Shown: in pieces, positions 1-8,843 of the stretch
Numbering within the stretch: position 1 is the first letter of the stretch
Layout: each line of letters opens with the position of its first letter
Assembly: GCF_002224125.1 (NCBI RefSeq)
Contig: NZ_NCSM01000011.1
Span: 248,001-312,000 of the forward strand
From: Streptomyces sp. NBS 14/10
GTDB lineage: Bacteria > Actinomycetota > Actinomycetes > Streptomycetales > Streptomycetaceae
Length of the DNA stretch: 64,000 bases
Direction of reading: 5' to 3'
Made by a program: the position numbers and the translations under genes
The notes under the pieces: generated by a model
Database searches by the model: none
Seen by the model: the letters and a program-made list of their open reading frames with translations, nothing else
Told to the model about the DNA's origin: nothing

Positions 1-1096
1 GCAGCTGTGACATGTTCAGCGTCTCGCCGACCACGCCTTGACCGGCGAACGCGGCATCCCCGTGGACGACGACGGGCAGGACGGGGAAGGTGTCGCCACC
101 GTCCGCGGCCACCTCCTGCTTGGCGCGGACCACTCCCTCTGCCACCGGCCCCACGATCTCCAGATGCGAGGGGTTCGCCACGACGGAGACGGCGATGGTG
201 CCGCCGCCCAGTGCGTGATAGGTCCCTTCCGCACCGAGGTGGTACTTCACATCCCCTGATCCCTGTACCGACCGGATGTCCACCGCGTCCTCGAACTCAT
301 GGAAGATCTCCGCGTAGGACTTGCCGACGATGTTGGCCAGAACATTGAGCCGGCCGCGGTGTGCCATACCGATGACGGCTTCCCTCGTCCCGTTCCTGAC
401 GGAGCGGTGCAGCAGGGCACCCAGCAGTACGATCGCGGACTCGCCGCCTTCGAGTGAATACCGCTTCTGACCCACATATTTGACGTGCAGGAACGTCTCG
501 AATGCCTCTGCCGCGCCCAGCCGGTAGAGGATCTGCAATTGTTCGGCGCGGTCCGGCGGGAGGTGGGGCGATTCGATCCGCTGCTGGACCCAGCGACGTT
601 CTTCGGAGCTTTGGATGTGCATGTACTGGGTGCCGACGGTCCGGCAGTAGGACTCCCGCAGGACCTGCAGAACGTCGCGAAGAGTCATGGTGGCCTGCCC
701 GGCGAAGCCGTCGACGACGAACGTCCTTCCCAGGTCCTCGTCGCCGAGCCCGAATGCCGTGATGTCGAACTCCGGGTGTGCGCCTCCCTGCTCCGCTGCT
801 GTGAGCGGGTCGGTATCGGCCATCAGGTGTCCGCGCACGCGATACGCGTGGATGAGCGCCGCGACGCGGACCGCCTTGGCCGCCGCCTCGTCCGCATGGT
901 CACTCGCGGTGGTCGTGCCGTTGCGCACCCGCCGGTCCGGCACAGGGGCGGAGGAGGCGAAGAGGTCCCTCCACGTCCCGTCGACCGAGCCCGGGTCATG
1001 CAGGTACCGCTCGTATTGTTCGCCCACAAACCATTCGTTGAGGCCGAATTCCAGCCCATACGGCACCGGCTGTCCGGCGCGGGATTGCGACGCCAC
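1..1096 (-). CDS. sucA: 2-oxoglutarate dehydrogenase E1 component, 5' part (runs off window)
   Basis: Thiamine-diphosphate E1 subunit that decarboxylates 2-oxoglutarate in the TCA cycle; only about the first 365 residues are inside the window. The frame reads NEWFVGEQYERYLHDPGS near the N-terminus (the short actinobacterial/E. coli SucA linker), then IHAYRVRGHLMADTDPL, ETFLHVKYVGQKRYSLEGGE, GMAHRGRLNVLANIVGKS and HGDAAFAGQGVVGETLNMS, all signature E1 stretches. The start is a GTG preceded by GGAAAGAAGG; an in-frame TGA lies just upstream. Oddity: the linker passes after about 25 residues straight into E1, so the roughly 250-residue acyltransferase domain that Streptomyces Kgd proteins carry between linker and E1 is absent. 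The identification is secure; whether it is the main or a secondary copy cannot be told. Confidence 0.92.
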   Translation of the reverse strand, partial: MASQSRAGQPVPYGLEFGLNEWFVGEQYERYLHDPGSVDGTWRDLFASSAPVPDRRVRNGTTTASDHADEAAAKAVRVAALIHAYRVRGHLMADTDPLTAAEQGGAHPEFDITAFGLGDEDLGRTFVVDGFAGQATMTLRDVLQVLRESYCRTVGTQYMHIQSSEERRWVQQRIESPHLPPDRAEQLQILYRLGAAEAFETFLHVKYVGQKRYSLEGGESAIVLLGALLHRSVRNGTREAVIGMAHRGRLNVLANIVGKSYAEIFHEFEDAVDIRSVQGSGDVKYHLGAEGTYHALGGGTIAVSVVANPSHLEIVGPVAEGVVRAKQEVAADGGDTFPVLPVVVHGDAAFAGQGVVGETLNMSQL

Positions 1097-1279
1097 CGTG
1101 CGGATCGCCTTCTTTCCTCATTGCATACGACCGATAGCGGACGCGGTTGGCCCGGCCGGTCATCTTTGTCCGGTCCAACGGCCTCGCTTCCGCGTCACAC
1201 CATCGACGCTACGGCAGTGAGGGAGATGAGAAAAACCCATTAATATGCCATAACTGCGGCATATGAGGACATGGCGCGT

Positions 1280-2452
1280 TCAGTCCTCCTCGTACGCCGA
1301 GACCCACATGTTCCTGGCGGCATGGCGCAGGGAGTGGCCTGCCACCACCACCCAGGCGATGACGAGCAGCCCATAGAACACCACGGCCATCCAGACGAAC
1401 GCCTCCGAACCGGTCCGCTCCGCAAGGGCGCCGGTGGCCGTCACGCAGGCGCCGACCGGGAAGATGAAAGACCACCAGGTGGGCGCGAAAGGCAGCCCGG
1501 TCCTGATCGTCCGTACCGTGAGCCCCGTGGCCAGCGCCAGCCACAGCATGGCGAAGCCCCACACCACGATCCCGACCAGCAGCGCGAACACCGCGGTGCC
1601 CCGTGCGTAGGGCGCGGGCAGCGCGCTGGGCGCCACCGCGGCCAGCGCACCGAGCGCCGTCACCGACTGACCCAACGCCCCCAGCCCGATCCACACCGTA
1701 GGAACCACCGGTCCAGTGGGGGCCTCATGGTGCACCAGGCGGCCGTAAATCATGGCCAGCACCAGCAGCGCCGCGACCAGGCCGAGCCCGAGCATCGCGT
1801 AGCAGCCCAGCAGCAGGGCGAGCCGCAACTGCCCCGCCGGCGCATGAGGGACGAGCAGCGCGCCCGTCGCCGCCGAGACCATCGGCGGCACCACGGGCAT
1901 CAGCCAGCCCCCGAACGCCGCGTCCGGCGCGAAGCGGTGCCGGGTGACCATCAAATAGGGCACCGCGCAGGCCGTACCAAGACCGAGCACGGTACCGAGC
2001 GACCACAGCACCCAGTCCACGGCCAGCGCCGCCTCGAGCCCGATCAGCCGACGGCCGAGCAGCAGCGCCCCGGAGCCCACCGTGAGCAGCGCCATCGGCG
2101 GCGCGCCGAAGAACTGGGCTGTCACCGGATCACCGGCGTGCAACCGCAGCGCCCGCTGTTGGAGGTAACCGACAGCGAGCAGGACGAGCAGAAGCGCGGC
2201 GCCCAGCCAGACCACCATGGCGGCAGTCCGCAGCCCGTGGAAGGTCCATGGCAGGGTGACCGCCGCGTTGGCGACGATGCCGGTGCCCATCACGGCCGCG
2301 AACCAACTGGGGCCGAGGAGTGGACGGCGCTGTCTGTCTGCCGTAGGCGCCACAGGGCCGGCGAACGGGGAACAATTCATTCCGCAAACGCTATGTTCGG
2401 TTGGGGCAGCACTGTCGATCATGTCCTGATGTGAGCGCCGCATGGCACACAC
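1280..2452 (-). CDS. TDT/SLAC1-family membrane transporter
   Basis: Integral membrane protein of about 390 residues of the tellurite-resistance/dicarboxylate transporter (TehA/Mae1/SLAC1) family. After a variable 40-residue N-terminus it reads LLGPSWFAAVMGTGIVANAA, the typical first helix of the family, and about ten hydrophobic segments follow. The conserved late segment FAPTWWSFIFPVGACVTATG also fits. The substrate cannot be read from sequence (family members move C4-dicarboxylates, sulfite or anions). The start is uncertain: GTG at 2452, ATG at 2443 or ATG at 2380, none with a convincing ribosome binding site. It stands alone between the E1 gene and the MMPL relic. Confidence 0.85.
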   Translation of the reverse strand: MCAMRRSHQDMIDSAAPTEHSVCGMNCSPFAGPVAPTADRQRRPLLGPSWFAAVMGTGIVANAAVTLPWTFHGLRTAAMVVWLGAALLLVLLAVGYLQQRALRLHAGDPVTAQFFGAPPMALLTVGSGALLLGRRLIGLEAALAVDWVLWSLGTVLGLGTACAVPYLMVTRHRFAPDAAFGGWLMPVVPPMVSAATGALLVPHAPAGQLRLALLLGCYAMLGLGLVAALLVLAMIYGRLVHHEAPTGPVVPTVWIGLGALGQSVTALGALAAVAPSALPAPYARGTAVFALLVGIVVWGFAMLWLALATGLTVRTIRTGLPFAPTWWSFIFPVGACVTATGALAERTGSEAFVWMAVVFYGLLVIAWVVVAGHSLRHAARNMWVSAYEED

Positions 2453-2459
2453 CGAGTGA

Positions 2460-2588
2460 CCGTCATTCCTCTACCGGCTGGGTCGGCTCGCCATCCGGCG
2501 GCGGCTCTTCGTGATGTTGTGGACAGCCGTCCTGGCAGCCGTCGCGATCGGCGGCTCCACCGTGTCCGGTGCCGGGTCCAGGCGGTGA
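2460..2588 (+). pseudogene. Relic of an MMPL-family transporter N-terminus
   Basis: This plus-strand frame reads FLYRLGRLAIRRRLFVMLWT followed by a hydrophobic stretch AVLAAVAIGG, then stops. It resembles the first transmembrane segment of MMPL exporters; the intact MMPL gene at 54407 starts with LLYRLGRFAYARPWYVIAGW. There is no start codon (an in-frame TGA lies at 2457-2459) and no continuation after the stop at 2586, so if the resemblance is real this is a decayed fragment of about 42 codons. It is short, so the call is tentative. Confidence 0.4.
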
Positions 2589-2643
2589 TCTTCGCGTACG
2601 ACACGGGACTGGTCCGGCCCGCGTAAGAAACCCCCACCCTCCG

Positions 2644-5550
2644 CTACCGCATCTGGCGCCGCACCAGTTCGTGCAGCTTTCCGCCCGGGACGGCCATCAG
2701 CTCGGCCGGGGCGCCCTGCTCCACGATCCGGCCGCCCTCCATGACCAGGACGCGGTCGGCGTCCATGACGGTGGACAGCCGGTGTGCGATCACCAGTCGG
2801 CTGGCGTTGAGGCGGCGGGTGCTGTCGATGACGATGCGCTGGGTTTCGTTGTCCAGGGCGCTGGTGGCCTCGTCGAAGAAGAGGATGCGCGGACGGCGGA
2901 TCAGAGCCTGGGCGATCATCAAGCGTTGCCGCTGGCCACCGGAGATGGCGCCGCTGCCGGAAATCATGGTCTGGAGCCCCATGGGCATCTGGCCGATGTC
3001 CTCGGCCAGACCCGCCAGTTCGGCGGCCGCCATGGCCTCCTCAGCGGTGAACGGCTCGGCGCCGCGGATGCAGTCGAGCACCGTTCCGCCGAGGGGCTGG
3101 GCGTTCTGCAGGACCACTCCGCACTGGCGGCGCACCGCCGCCTGGTCGAGGGCGGCGAGGTCCTGGCCGTCGTAGAGGACACTGCCGGACACCGGTCGTT
3201 CGAAGCCGATGAGCAGCCGGAGCAGCGTGGACTTTCCGCAGCCGCTCGGGCCGACGACGGCCACGAATTCACCCGGGCGGATCTCCAGTGAGACATCGTC
3301 GAGCACCAGCGGTCCGTCGTCGCCGTAGCGGAAGGTGAGGTTTCTGGCCCTGAGGTCACCGGAGAGCACGCCGGGCGGGGCGCTGCCGCCGCGCACTTCC
3401 GGCGGTTCGTCCAGGATCGGCTTGACCTGCTCGAACAGAGGGAGGACGGCGACTACCGAGACCAGGGCGTTGGTGAGCTGGGTGAGCGAGGTGAGCAGCA
3501 TGGTCACGGAAGTGTTGAAGGTCAGGAACGCGCCCGCCGACATGCTCCCCCGCGCCGGACCGGCCAGCAGCATGAACACGATGAGCGAGACCAGCGGAAG
3601 GTAGACCGCGTCCAGCACCTGGGTGAGGTTCTTGATGCGCCCTGTGCGCTGATGCAGATCGCGGGAGTGTGCGAAGCCACGGGCCCAGGCCGCGTACGCG
3701 AAGTTCTCGGCCGCGGCGACGCGCAGTTTGGGAAGGCCGCGCAGGAGCTGGAACGCCTGGTTGTTGAGCTTGTTCTCGCTCTCCACCAGCCGCCGCTGCC
3801 AGCGCACCTGCCACAGCCCCATGCCCAGGAAGACCCCGGAGACCACCAGCAGCATGGCGACCACCGCGAGCGCCAGGGAGGCGTTGTAGTACAGCAGCAG
3901 GGCGAGGTTCATCGCGCCCACGGTGCCGGCCTGGAACACCGTCGGCGCGATCCCGGACAGCACCCGGCGCATGGCGCTGATGCCCAGCGCGGCGCTGGCC
4001 AGCTCTCCGGTGGAGCGCCGGGCGAAGAAGGTGGTGGGCAGCCGCAGCAGCCGGTCCCATACGGCGGGCTGGAGGGTGCTCTCCAGCCGTCCCTCGAGCC
4101 GCAGCAGGGTGAGGTTCTGCAGCAGCATGAAGGCGGCCGCGACGACGCTGGAGACGATCAGGGCCAGGGCGATCTGGACGATGGGGCTCTTCTCGGCGCG
4201 CGGCACGAATCCGCCGAGCACCTGTCCGGTGGCCAGCGGCACCAGCGCGCCGAGCGCCACCGTCACCAGCCCGCTGATCAGGAGGTTGCGGACGTCGCCG
4301 ACGGCGCCCCGGGCGCTGAAGCGCATCAGCCGCCACATCGTCATCGGCTTGTCGGGCAGTGGGCGGTAGAACATCAGGGCCCGTGGTTCGAACTCCTCCG
4401 CGTTGCCCGCGCCGACGCGGATCCGCATGCCGGAGACGGGGTTGAGCGCCTCGTACCCGCCGCGCCGCCACAGCAGCGCCACCGGGGCCCCGGACTTGGC
4501 GCGGTAGCCGACCAGCGGTCCGGTGTCCTCCCGCCACCAGCGGCCCTCAAGACGGACGGCGCGGGTGCGGATCCGGGCGTGTGCGGCGATGCGCTCCACC
4601 GGGTCCGTACGGTCGTCGGCGGCGCGGCCCCTCGGCGGTGCGGGCAGGGTGATCCCGGCGGCCTGCGCCACCGCGCGGCACACCGCGTGCACGGCGTCGT
4701 CGGTGTTCTCCTCCGACGGCCGACGGTCGCGCCGCGGCCCTCCGATGGAGGCGATCAGCGCCTGGTCGGCGCGGGAGCGCATGGCCTCACCGGCCCGGAT
4801 CCCGGCCGCCGTGCGGTCCGCGTGGGCCCGCTCCATGGTCTCGATCCAGCGGTCCACGGCGGTGCCGAGCCGGTACTGCTGGTTGACCATCCGCTGCCAC
4901 AGCGCGCCGTCGATCAGCAGATCACCGGCGGCCTGGGCGCTGTACTCGGCGCCGTAGCGGACACTGCCGGGCGGCACCGGGAGCCAGAGCAGGTCCTCGT
5001 CGGCCGCGTCCGCGTCGGGCGCGGCCCCGCCGTCCAGCAGGGCCTGGAAGAGCACGCCGAGGCTGCGGCTCACCCCGAGCGCCACGGCGTGTTCCAGCGG
5101 GGTGGGCGGGGTCTCCTGGAACACGCCACCGCCACCGTAGGTGTCGTACGTGCCGTACGGATCGCCGGCGTGGCCCGTGCCGTACGACGTGTCGTACGCC
5201 TCGTACGCCTCGTACGCCTCCGGCCGGTACAGCTCGCGCAGCGGGATGCGGCGCACCTGGCAGTCCTGCGAGGGGCGGCCCAGCAGGGTGTGGAGCGGTC
5301 CGTCGACCGGGCCAGGGAGCGCCGCGCCCGTCTCCAGCCGGCCGAGGAAGTGCCAGTGACCCTCTTCGGCGGCGTCGACCGCGAACAGGTCCAGGGCGCC
5401 GCCGGCCACCAGCCAGAGCACCTGCGGGCCCTCCAGCGGAAGCCTGCGCAGCCCGGCACAGTCGACGGGCGTGCCGAGGGCGCCGAGCGCCTGGATCACC
5501 GCATCGCCGCCGTCCGCGGCCACCGGCGCGGCCGGGTGAACGGACGCCAT
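2644..5550 (-). CDS. NHLP-type bacteriocin ABC transporter, permease/ATPase (second subunit)
   Basis: Fused ABC exporter of 968 residues in the NHLP/NHLM bacteriocin system. The N-terminal ~400 residues form the system-specific cytoplasmic region. The membrane domain occupies about 410-700 (for example LALLLYYNASLALAVVAMLL), and the ATPase domain about 735-968 has Walker A GPSGCGKST, signature ISGGQRQR, Walker B ILFFDEATSALD and the H-loop VIAHRLST. It has no C39 peptidase, so it probably partners the peptidase-bearing transporter encoded immediately upstream; only one base separates that stop from this ATG. A Tyr-rich low-complexity insert (YEAYEAYDTSYGTGH) sits near residue 120. It probably exports the peptide encoded at 8844-9056. 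Confidence 0.88.
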   Translation of the reverse strand: MASVHPAAPVAADGGDAVIQALGALGTPVDCAGLRRLPLEGPQVLWLVAGGALDLFAVDAAEEGHWHFLGRLETGAALPGPVDGPLHTLLGRPSQDCQVRRIPLRELYRPEAYEAYEAYDTSYGTGHAGDPYGTYDTYGGGGVFQETPPTPLEHAVALGVSRSLGVLFQALLDGGAAPDADAADEDLLWLPVPPGSVRYGAEYSAQAAGDLLIDGALWQRMVNQQYRLGTAVDRWIETMERAHADRTAAGIRAGEAMRSRADQALIASIGGPRRDRRPSEENTDDAVHAVCRAVAQAAGITLPAPPRGRAADDRTDPVERIAAHARIRTRAVRLEGRWWREDTGPLVGYRAKSGAPVALLWRRGGYEALNPVSGMRIRVGAGNAEEFEPRALMFYRPLPDKPMTMWRLMRFSARGAVGDVRNLLISGLVTVALGALVPLATGQVLGGFVPRAEKSPIVQIALALIVSSVVAAAFMLLQNLTLLRLEGRLESTLQPAVWDRLLRLPTTFFARRSTGELASAALGISAMRRVLSGIAPTVFQAGTVGAMNLALLLYYNASLALAVVAMLLVVSGVFLGMGLWQVRWQRRLVESENKLNNQAFQLLRGLPKLRVAAAENFAYAAWARGFAHSRDLHQRTGRIKNLTQVLDAVYLPLVSLIVFMLLAGPARGSMSAGAFLTFNTSVTMLLTSLTQLTNALVSVVAVLPLFEQVKPILDEPPEVRGGSAPPGVLSGDLRARNLTFRYGDDGPLVLDDVSLEIRPGEFVAVVGPSGCGKSTLLRLLIGFERPVSGSVLYDGQDLAALDQAAVRRQCGVVLQNAQPLGGTVLDCIRGAEPFTAEEAMAAAELAGLAEDIGQMPMGLQTMISGSGAISGGQRQRLMIAQALIRRPRILFFDEATSALDNETQRIVIDSTRRLNASRLVIAHRLSTVMDADRVLVMEGGRIVEQGAPAELMAVPGGKLHELVRRQMR
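5192..5218. repeat. Three 9-bp tandem repeats inside the ABC transporter gene
   Basis: TCGTACGCC occurs three times in perfect tandem and encodes repeated YEA tripeptides on the minus strand. Related Tyr/Gly-rich codons continue on both sides (about 5130-5220). It looks like a slippage-prone spacer between the N-terminal region and the rest of the protein. Confidence 0.75.
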
Positions 5551-5551
5551 G

Positions 5552-7846
5552 TCAGTGCTCCTTCATCAGCTCGGCGTACGGGCCTCCGGCGGCGGCAAGG
5601 TCCTCGTGACGTCCGCGTTCGACGACCGTGCCGCGGTTCAGGACCAGGATCTCGTCGCTGTCCCGCACGGTGCTGAGCCGATGGGCGATCACCACGCACG
5701 CACAGCCGCGGCGGCGCAGATTGTCCATGACGATCTGCTCGGTCCGCGCGTCCAGGGCGCTGGTGACCTCGTCGAGCACCATCACGCTGGGGCGGCGGAC
5801 CAAGGCGCGGGCGATCTCCAGCCGCTGCCGCTGGCCGCCGGAGAAGTTACGGCCGTCCTGCTCCACCCGGCAGTGGATGCCCTCCGGGCGCCGTGCGATC
5901 ACGTCGTCGTAGAGCGCGGCGTCGCGCAGGGCGTCCACCACCGCGTCGTCCGGGATGGACGGATCCCACAGCGCCACGTTGTCCCGTACCGTTCCCTCGA
6001 ACAGGAAGACGTCCTGGTCGACGAAGGACACCGAGGCGGCCAGCGCCCCGCGGGGGATGTCCTCAAGACGCTGTCCGTCGATCCGGATGACCCCCTCCCA
6101 GGGGGTGTAGAGACCGGAGACGAGCCGGGAGACGGTGGACTTGCCGCTGCCGGAGCCGCCGACCAGCGCCACCTGCCGGCCGGGGCCGACGGACAGCGAG
6201 AAGTCGCGCAGCAGTGGTTGGTCCAGCGGGCTGTAGCCGAAGGTGATGTTCTCCAGCGTCACCTGCCCGGTCAGCCGGCGGGTGTCCTCGCGCGGCTCGT
6301 CGCGGGTGTAGAGGGAGTCCGCCGGGAAGTTCTCCACGTCCTTGAGCCGGGCCACATCGGCGGAGAAGTCCTGGATGCGGCCGGCCACGCCGTTGAGCCG
6401 GGTGATGGGCGCGGTGAAGCGGGCCACCAGCGCCTGGAAGGCCACCAGCAGACCGATCGAGATATGGCCCTCGACGGCCCGCAGCCCGCCGATCCAGAGG
6501 ATGAGGGCGCTGTTGAGCGTGGCGAGGGTGGGGGCGACCACGGCCAGTGCGGCGCTCGGCACACCGAGGCGCTGCTGCTCCTCCAGGGTGATGGCGTGCT
6601 GACCTGCCCAGCGGCGGAAGTAGCCGGTCTCCCCGCCGGTGGCCTTCACGGTCTCGATGAGCTGGAGACCGGTGTACGACGTGGTGGTCAGCCGCGCGAT
6701 GTCGGCCCGCAACTTCTGGGTCCTGGTGGCCCGCAGCCGTATCACCACCCGCATCGCCACCACGTTGAGCAGCGCCAACCCGACGCCGACCAGGGTGAGT
6801 TGAGGGTCGTACGTCCACAGCAGGAAGGCGTAGAGGACCACCACGACCCCGTCGACGGCCGCGGCGGCCAGATCGCGGGCCAGCGTCTCGGCGACGGTGT
6901 CGTTGGAGCGCAGCCGCTGGACCAGGTCCGCCGGGCTGCGCTGGGCGAAGAACGTGACGGGCAGCCGCAGCAGATGCCGCAGAAAACGCGCGCTGCTGAG
7001 GGTGGAGGAGATGATGCGGCCGCGCAGCAGATTCGCCTGCTGGACACCGGTCAGTACGGCCGTGAGGACCACCGCCACGGCCATGGACGCGAACAGCGGC
7101 CCCAGCGTCGAGTCCTGGCCGCCGATCAGGAAGGTGTCGATAAAGGTGCGGCTGAGCGCCGGCACCGCGGCCCCCACCGCCACCAGCAGCAGACTGGCCA
7201 GCAGCGAGGCCAGCAGGGTGCCCGTGGTGCCCCGCATACGCGAGGGCAGGGCGCCCAGCACACCGGGGCGGCGACCACCCCGGCGGAAGGAGTCCTCGGG
7301 TTCAAGGACCAGGACCACTCCGGTGAAGCTGGTGCCGAACTCCTCGACGGGGACGAAACGGCGCCCCTTGTCAGGGTCGTTGATGTAGACGCCGCGCTTG
7401 CCGAACCGCCGTCCCATGCCGTCGTAGACGACGTAGTGGTTGAAGTTCCAGAACAGGATCGCCGGGGCCCTGACCTCCTCCGCAAGGGCCTCGGGCTCCA
7501 TCTGCATGCCCTTGGCGCGCAGACCGTAACTCCGGGCGGCCTTGAGCAGATTGCTGGCACGCGAACCGTCCCGGGACACGCCGCAGGCGATCCGCAGCTC
7601 CTCCAGCGGCACATGGCGTCCGTAGTGTCCGAGCACCATGGCGAGCGACGCCGCACCGCACTCCAGGGCCTCCATCTGAAGCACGGTGGGGGTGCGTACC
7701 GTCCGGCGCCCGGGCTTCCTCGGCCCGGACCTCCCGGATCCGCCGCGCGGGGCGCGCCGCCGTCCGCGGGCCGGCTGGGGGCGGCGCGCCCCGCTGCTTC
7801 CGGCGGGTGCGGGCCGGGGCGGTCCGCCCTCGTTCGTCGCGGTCAC
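5552..7846 (-). CDS. NHLP bacteriocin export ABC transporter with C39 peptidase
   Basis: Peptidase/permease/ATPase of about 764 residues that would cut a double-glycine leader and export the core peptide. After an Arg/Pro/Gly-rich N-terminal tail, the C39 peptidase domain shows Gln57 and Cys63 in QMEALECGAASLAM, His136 in FWNFNHYVVYDG and Asp156 in YINDPDKG. Membrane segments follow, and the ATPase domain (about 520-764) has GGSGSGKST, NFSGGQRQR and VMVLDEVTSALD. The GTG at 7846 is chosen because it overlaps the stop of the upstream hlyD-like gene as GTGA; a TTG at 7858 is the alternative. All catalytic residues appear intact. It is the natural processing protease for the AGG leader of the precursor at 8844-9056. 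Confidence 0.92.
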   Translation of the reverse strand: MTATNEGGPPRPAPAGSSGARRPQPARGRRRAPRGGSGRSGPRKPGRRTVRTPTVLQMEALECGAASLAMVLGHYGRHVPLEELRIACGVSRDGSRASNLLKAARSYGLRAKGMQMEPEALAEEVRAPAILFWNFNHYVVYDGMGRRFGKRGVYINDPDKGRRFVPVEEFGTSFTGVVLVLEPEDSFRRGGRRPGVLGALPSRMRGTTGTLLASLLASLLLVAVGAAVPALSRTFIDTFLIGGQDSTLGPLFASMAVAVVLTAVLTGVQQANLLRGRIISSTLSSARFLRHLLRLPVTFFAQRSPADLVQRLRSNDTVAETLARDLAAAAVDGVVVVLYAFLLWTYDPQLTLVGVGLALLNVVAMRVVIRLRATRTQKLRADIARLTTTSYTGLQLIETVKATGGETGYFRRWAGQHAITLEEQQRLGVPSAALAVVAPTLATLNSALILWIGGLRAVEGHISIGLLVAFQALVARFTAPITRLNGVAGRIQDFSADVARLKDVENFPADSLYTRDEPREDTRRLTGQVTLENITFGYSPLDQPLLRDFSLSVGPGRQVALVGGSGSGKSTVSRLVSGLYTPWEGVIRIDGQRLEDIPRGALAASVSFVDQDVFLFEGTVRDNVALWDPSIPDDAVVDALRDAALYDDVIARRPEGIHCRVEQDGRNFSGGQRQRLEIARALVRRPSVMVLDEVTSALDARTEQIVMDNLRRRGCACVVIAHRLSTVRDSDEILVLNRGTVVERGRHEDLAAAGGPYAELMKEH

Positions 7847-8649
7847 GGGAGAAGCCAATCGATGGGGTGCTGGGCGGCCAGGTGAATGGTGCCGCTGGCC
7901 AGGGTCATGGAGCCGAGGGCGTACGGCGGGCCCTCGGGGGACGACCAGCGGTAGCCGGAGCGGGTGGCGGAGGTGCGGTGGAGGCGCACCTGGACCGCGA
8001 CCGGCGGGCCGTGTTTCGAGAACTCCTCGCCAAGTTGCTCGGCTCCGAGGGAGGAGCCGATCTGCTGGCGCGACAGGGCGGCCCGGCCCACGGTCTGGAC
8101 CTCGCCGCGCAGCACACCGTAGGTCTGCGTCGGCACGGACTGCACACTGAGGTCGACCGCCGCCCCCGGCCGCACCGAGGCCGCCCGGTCAGCCGGTACG
8201 TACAGGGTCGCGACCAGCGGGTCACCGGAGCGGCGGACACGTTCCACGGAGGCGACGTTCGCACCGGTGGCGAGTACGGAGCCGATCGAGACCGAGAGGG
8301 TGGTGAGCCGGCCCGCGGCGATGGTGCGCACCACCGTGGTGCTGTGGGTGGTGCGCACCTTCAGCAGCGGTGCGCCCGCCCGGAGGGTGCTGCCCTCCTT
8401 CGCGAGGACGGAGGTCACCTGGCCGGCGATGGGACTCTGCAGCACATAGCTGCCCTGCCCGTGGGTGAGGATGCCGGTGGTCTCCAGGGTGTTCGACACG
8501 GTGCCCGTGACGGCCCATACGGCGGCGCCGGCCATCACCACCAGCGTGACCGCCAGCGCCAGCCACCCCTGGGGGCGGGCGTAGCGCACCGGCAGATCGA
8601 TGTCCTCTGCCGACTGCAGCTTGGCAAGGGCCTGCTGGCGGAACTGCAC
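7843..8649 (-). CDS. HlyD-family membrane-fusion protein of the NHLP bacteriocin system
   Basis: Adaptor protein of 268 residues. One transmembrane helix (WLALAVTLVVMAGAAVWAVTG) lies near residue 35, followed by the lipoyl/barrel-sandwich pattern typical of HlyD proteins (GSYVLQSPIAGQVTSVLAKE, APLLKVRTTHSTTVV) and a beta-barrel C-terminus. The GTG start has a strong site, GAGGAAAG, seven bases upstream. It is the first transport gene after the precursor and is translationally coupled to the peptidase transporter. It probably links the two ABC subunits to the cell envelope during peptide export. Confidence 0.88.
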   Translation of the reverse strand: MQFRQQALAKLQSAEDIDLPVRYARPQGWLALAVTLVVMAGAAVWAVTGTVSNTLETTGILTHGQGSYVLQSPIAGQVTSVLAKEGSTLRAGAPLLKVRTTHSTTVVRTIAAGRLTTLSVSIGSVLATGANVASVERVRRSGDPLVATLYVPADRAASVRPGAAVDLSVQSVPTQTYGVLRGEVQTVGRAALSRQQIGSSLGAEQLGEEFSKHGPPVAVQVRLHRTSATRSGYRWSSPEGPPYALGSMTLASGTIHLAAQHPIDWLLP

Positions 8650-8795
8650 GAAAGTCTTTCCTCAACCGCGAGAGAAGTGGCCGGATGCCCGGGGATACGA
8701 CGCGTGTGATGCACCGCGCGTGTGGATGTGGGGATGGACGTGGGGGCGTACGTCGCTGCGACGGCGTCCGTGGACGCGGCCGCGGACCGCCGAAT

Positions 8796-8820
8796 GCCCC
8801 GGACCAGGCGGGCCCGGGGC
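8796..8820 (-). terminator. GC-rich stem-loop between precursor and transporter genes
   Basis: GCCCCGG pairs with CCGGGGC; after one mismatch two more pairs form around a five-base loop. It lies 24 bases after the precursor stop codon and before the hlyD-like gene. There is no T tract, which is usual in Streptomyces. In this position it could act as a partial terminator giving more precursor than transporter mRNA. Confidence 0.45.
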
Positions 8821-8843
8821 ACAGGGAAAGCGGGGTACCGGCC

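Noticed and set aside
3652..5676. Plus-strand open frame of 674 codons opposite the NHLP ABC gene
   Set aside because: Composition is His/Gln/Gly/Arg-rich with no recognisable motif; it is the antisense shadow of a GC-rich gene whose own frame has all ABC motifs. The same holds for 5549-7885.
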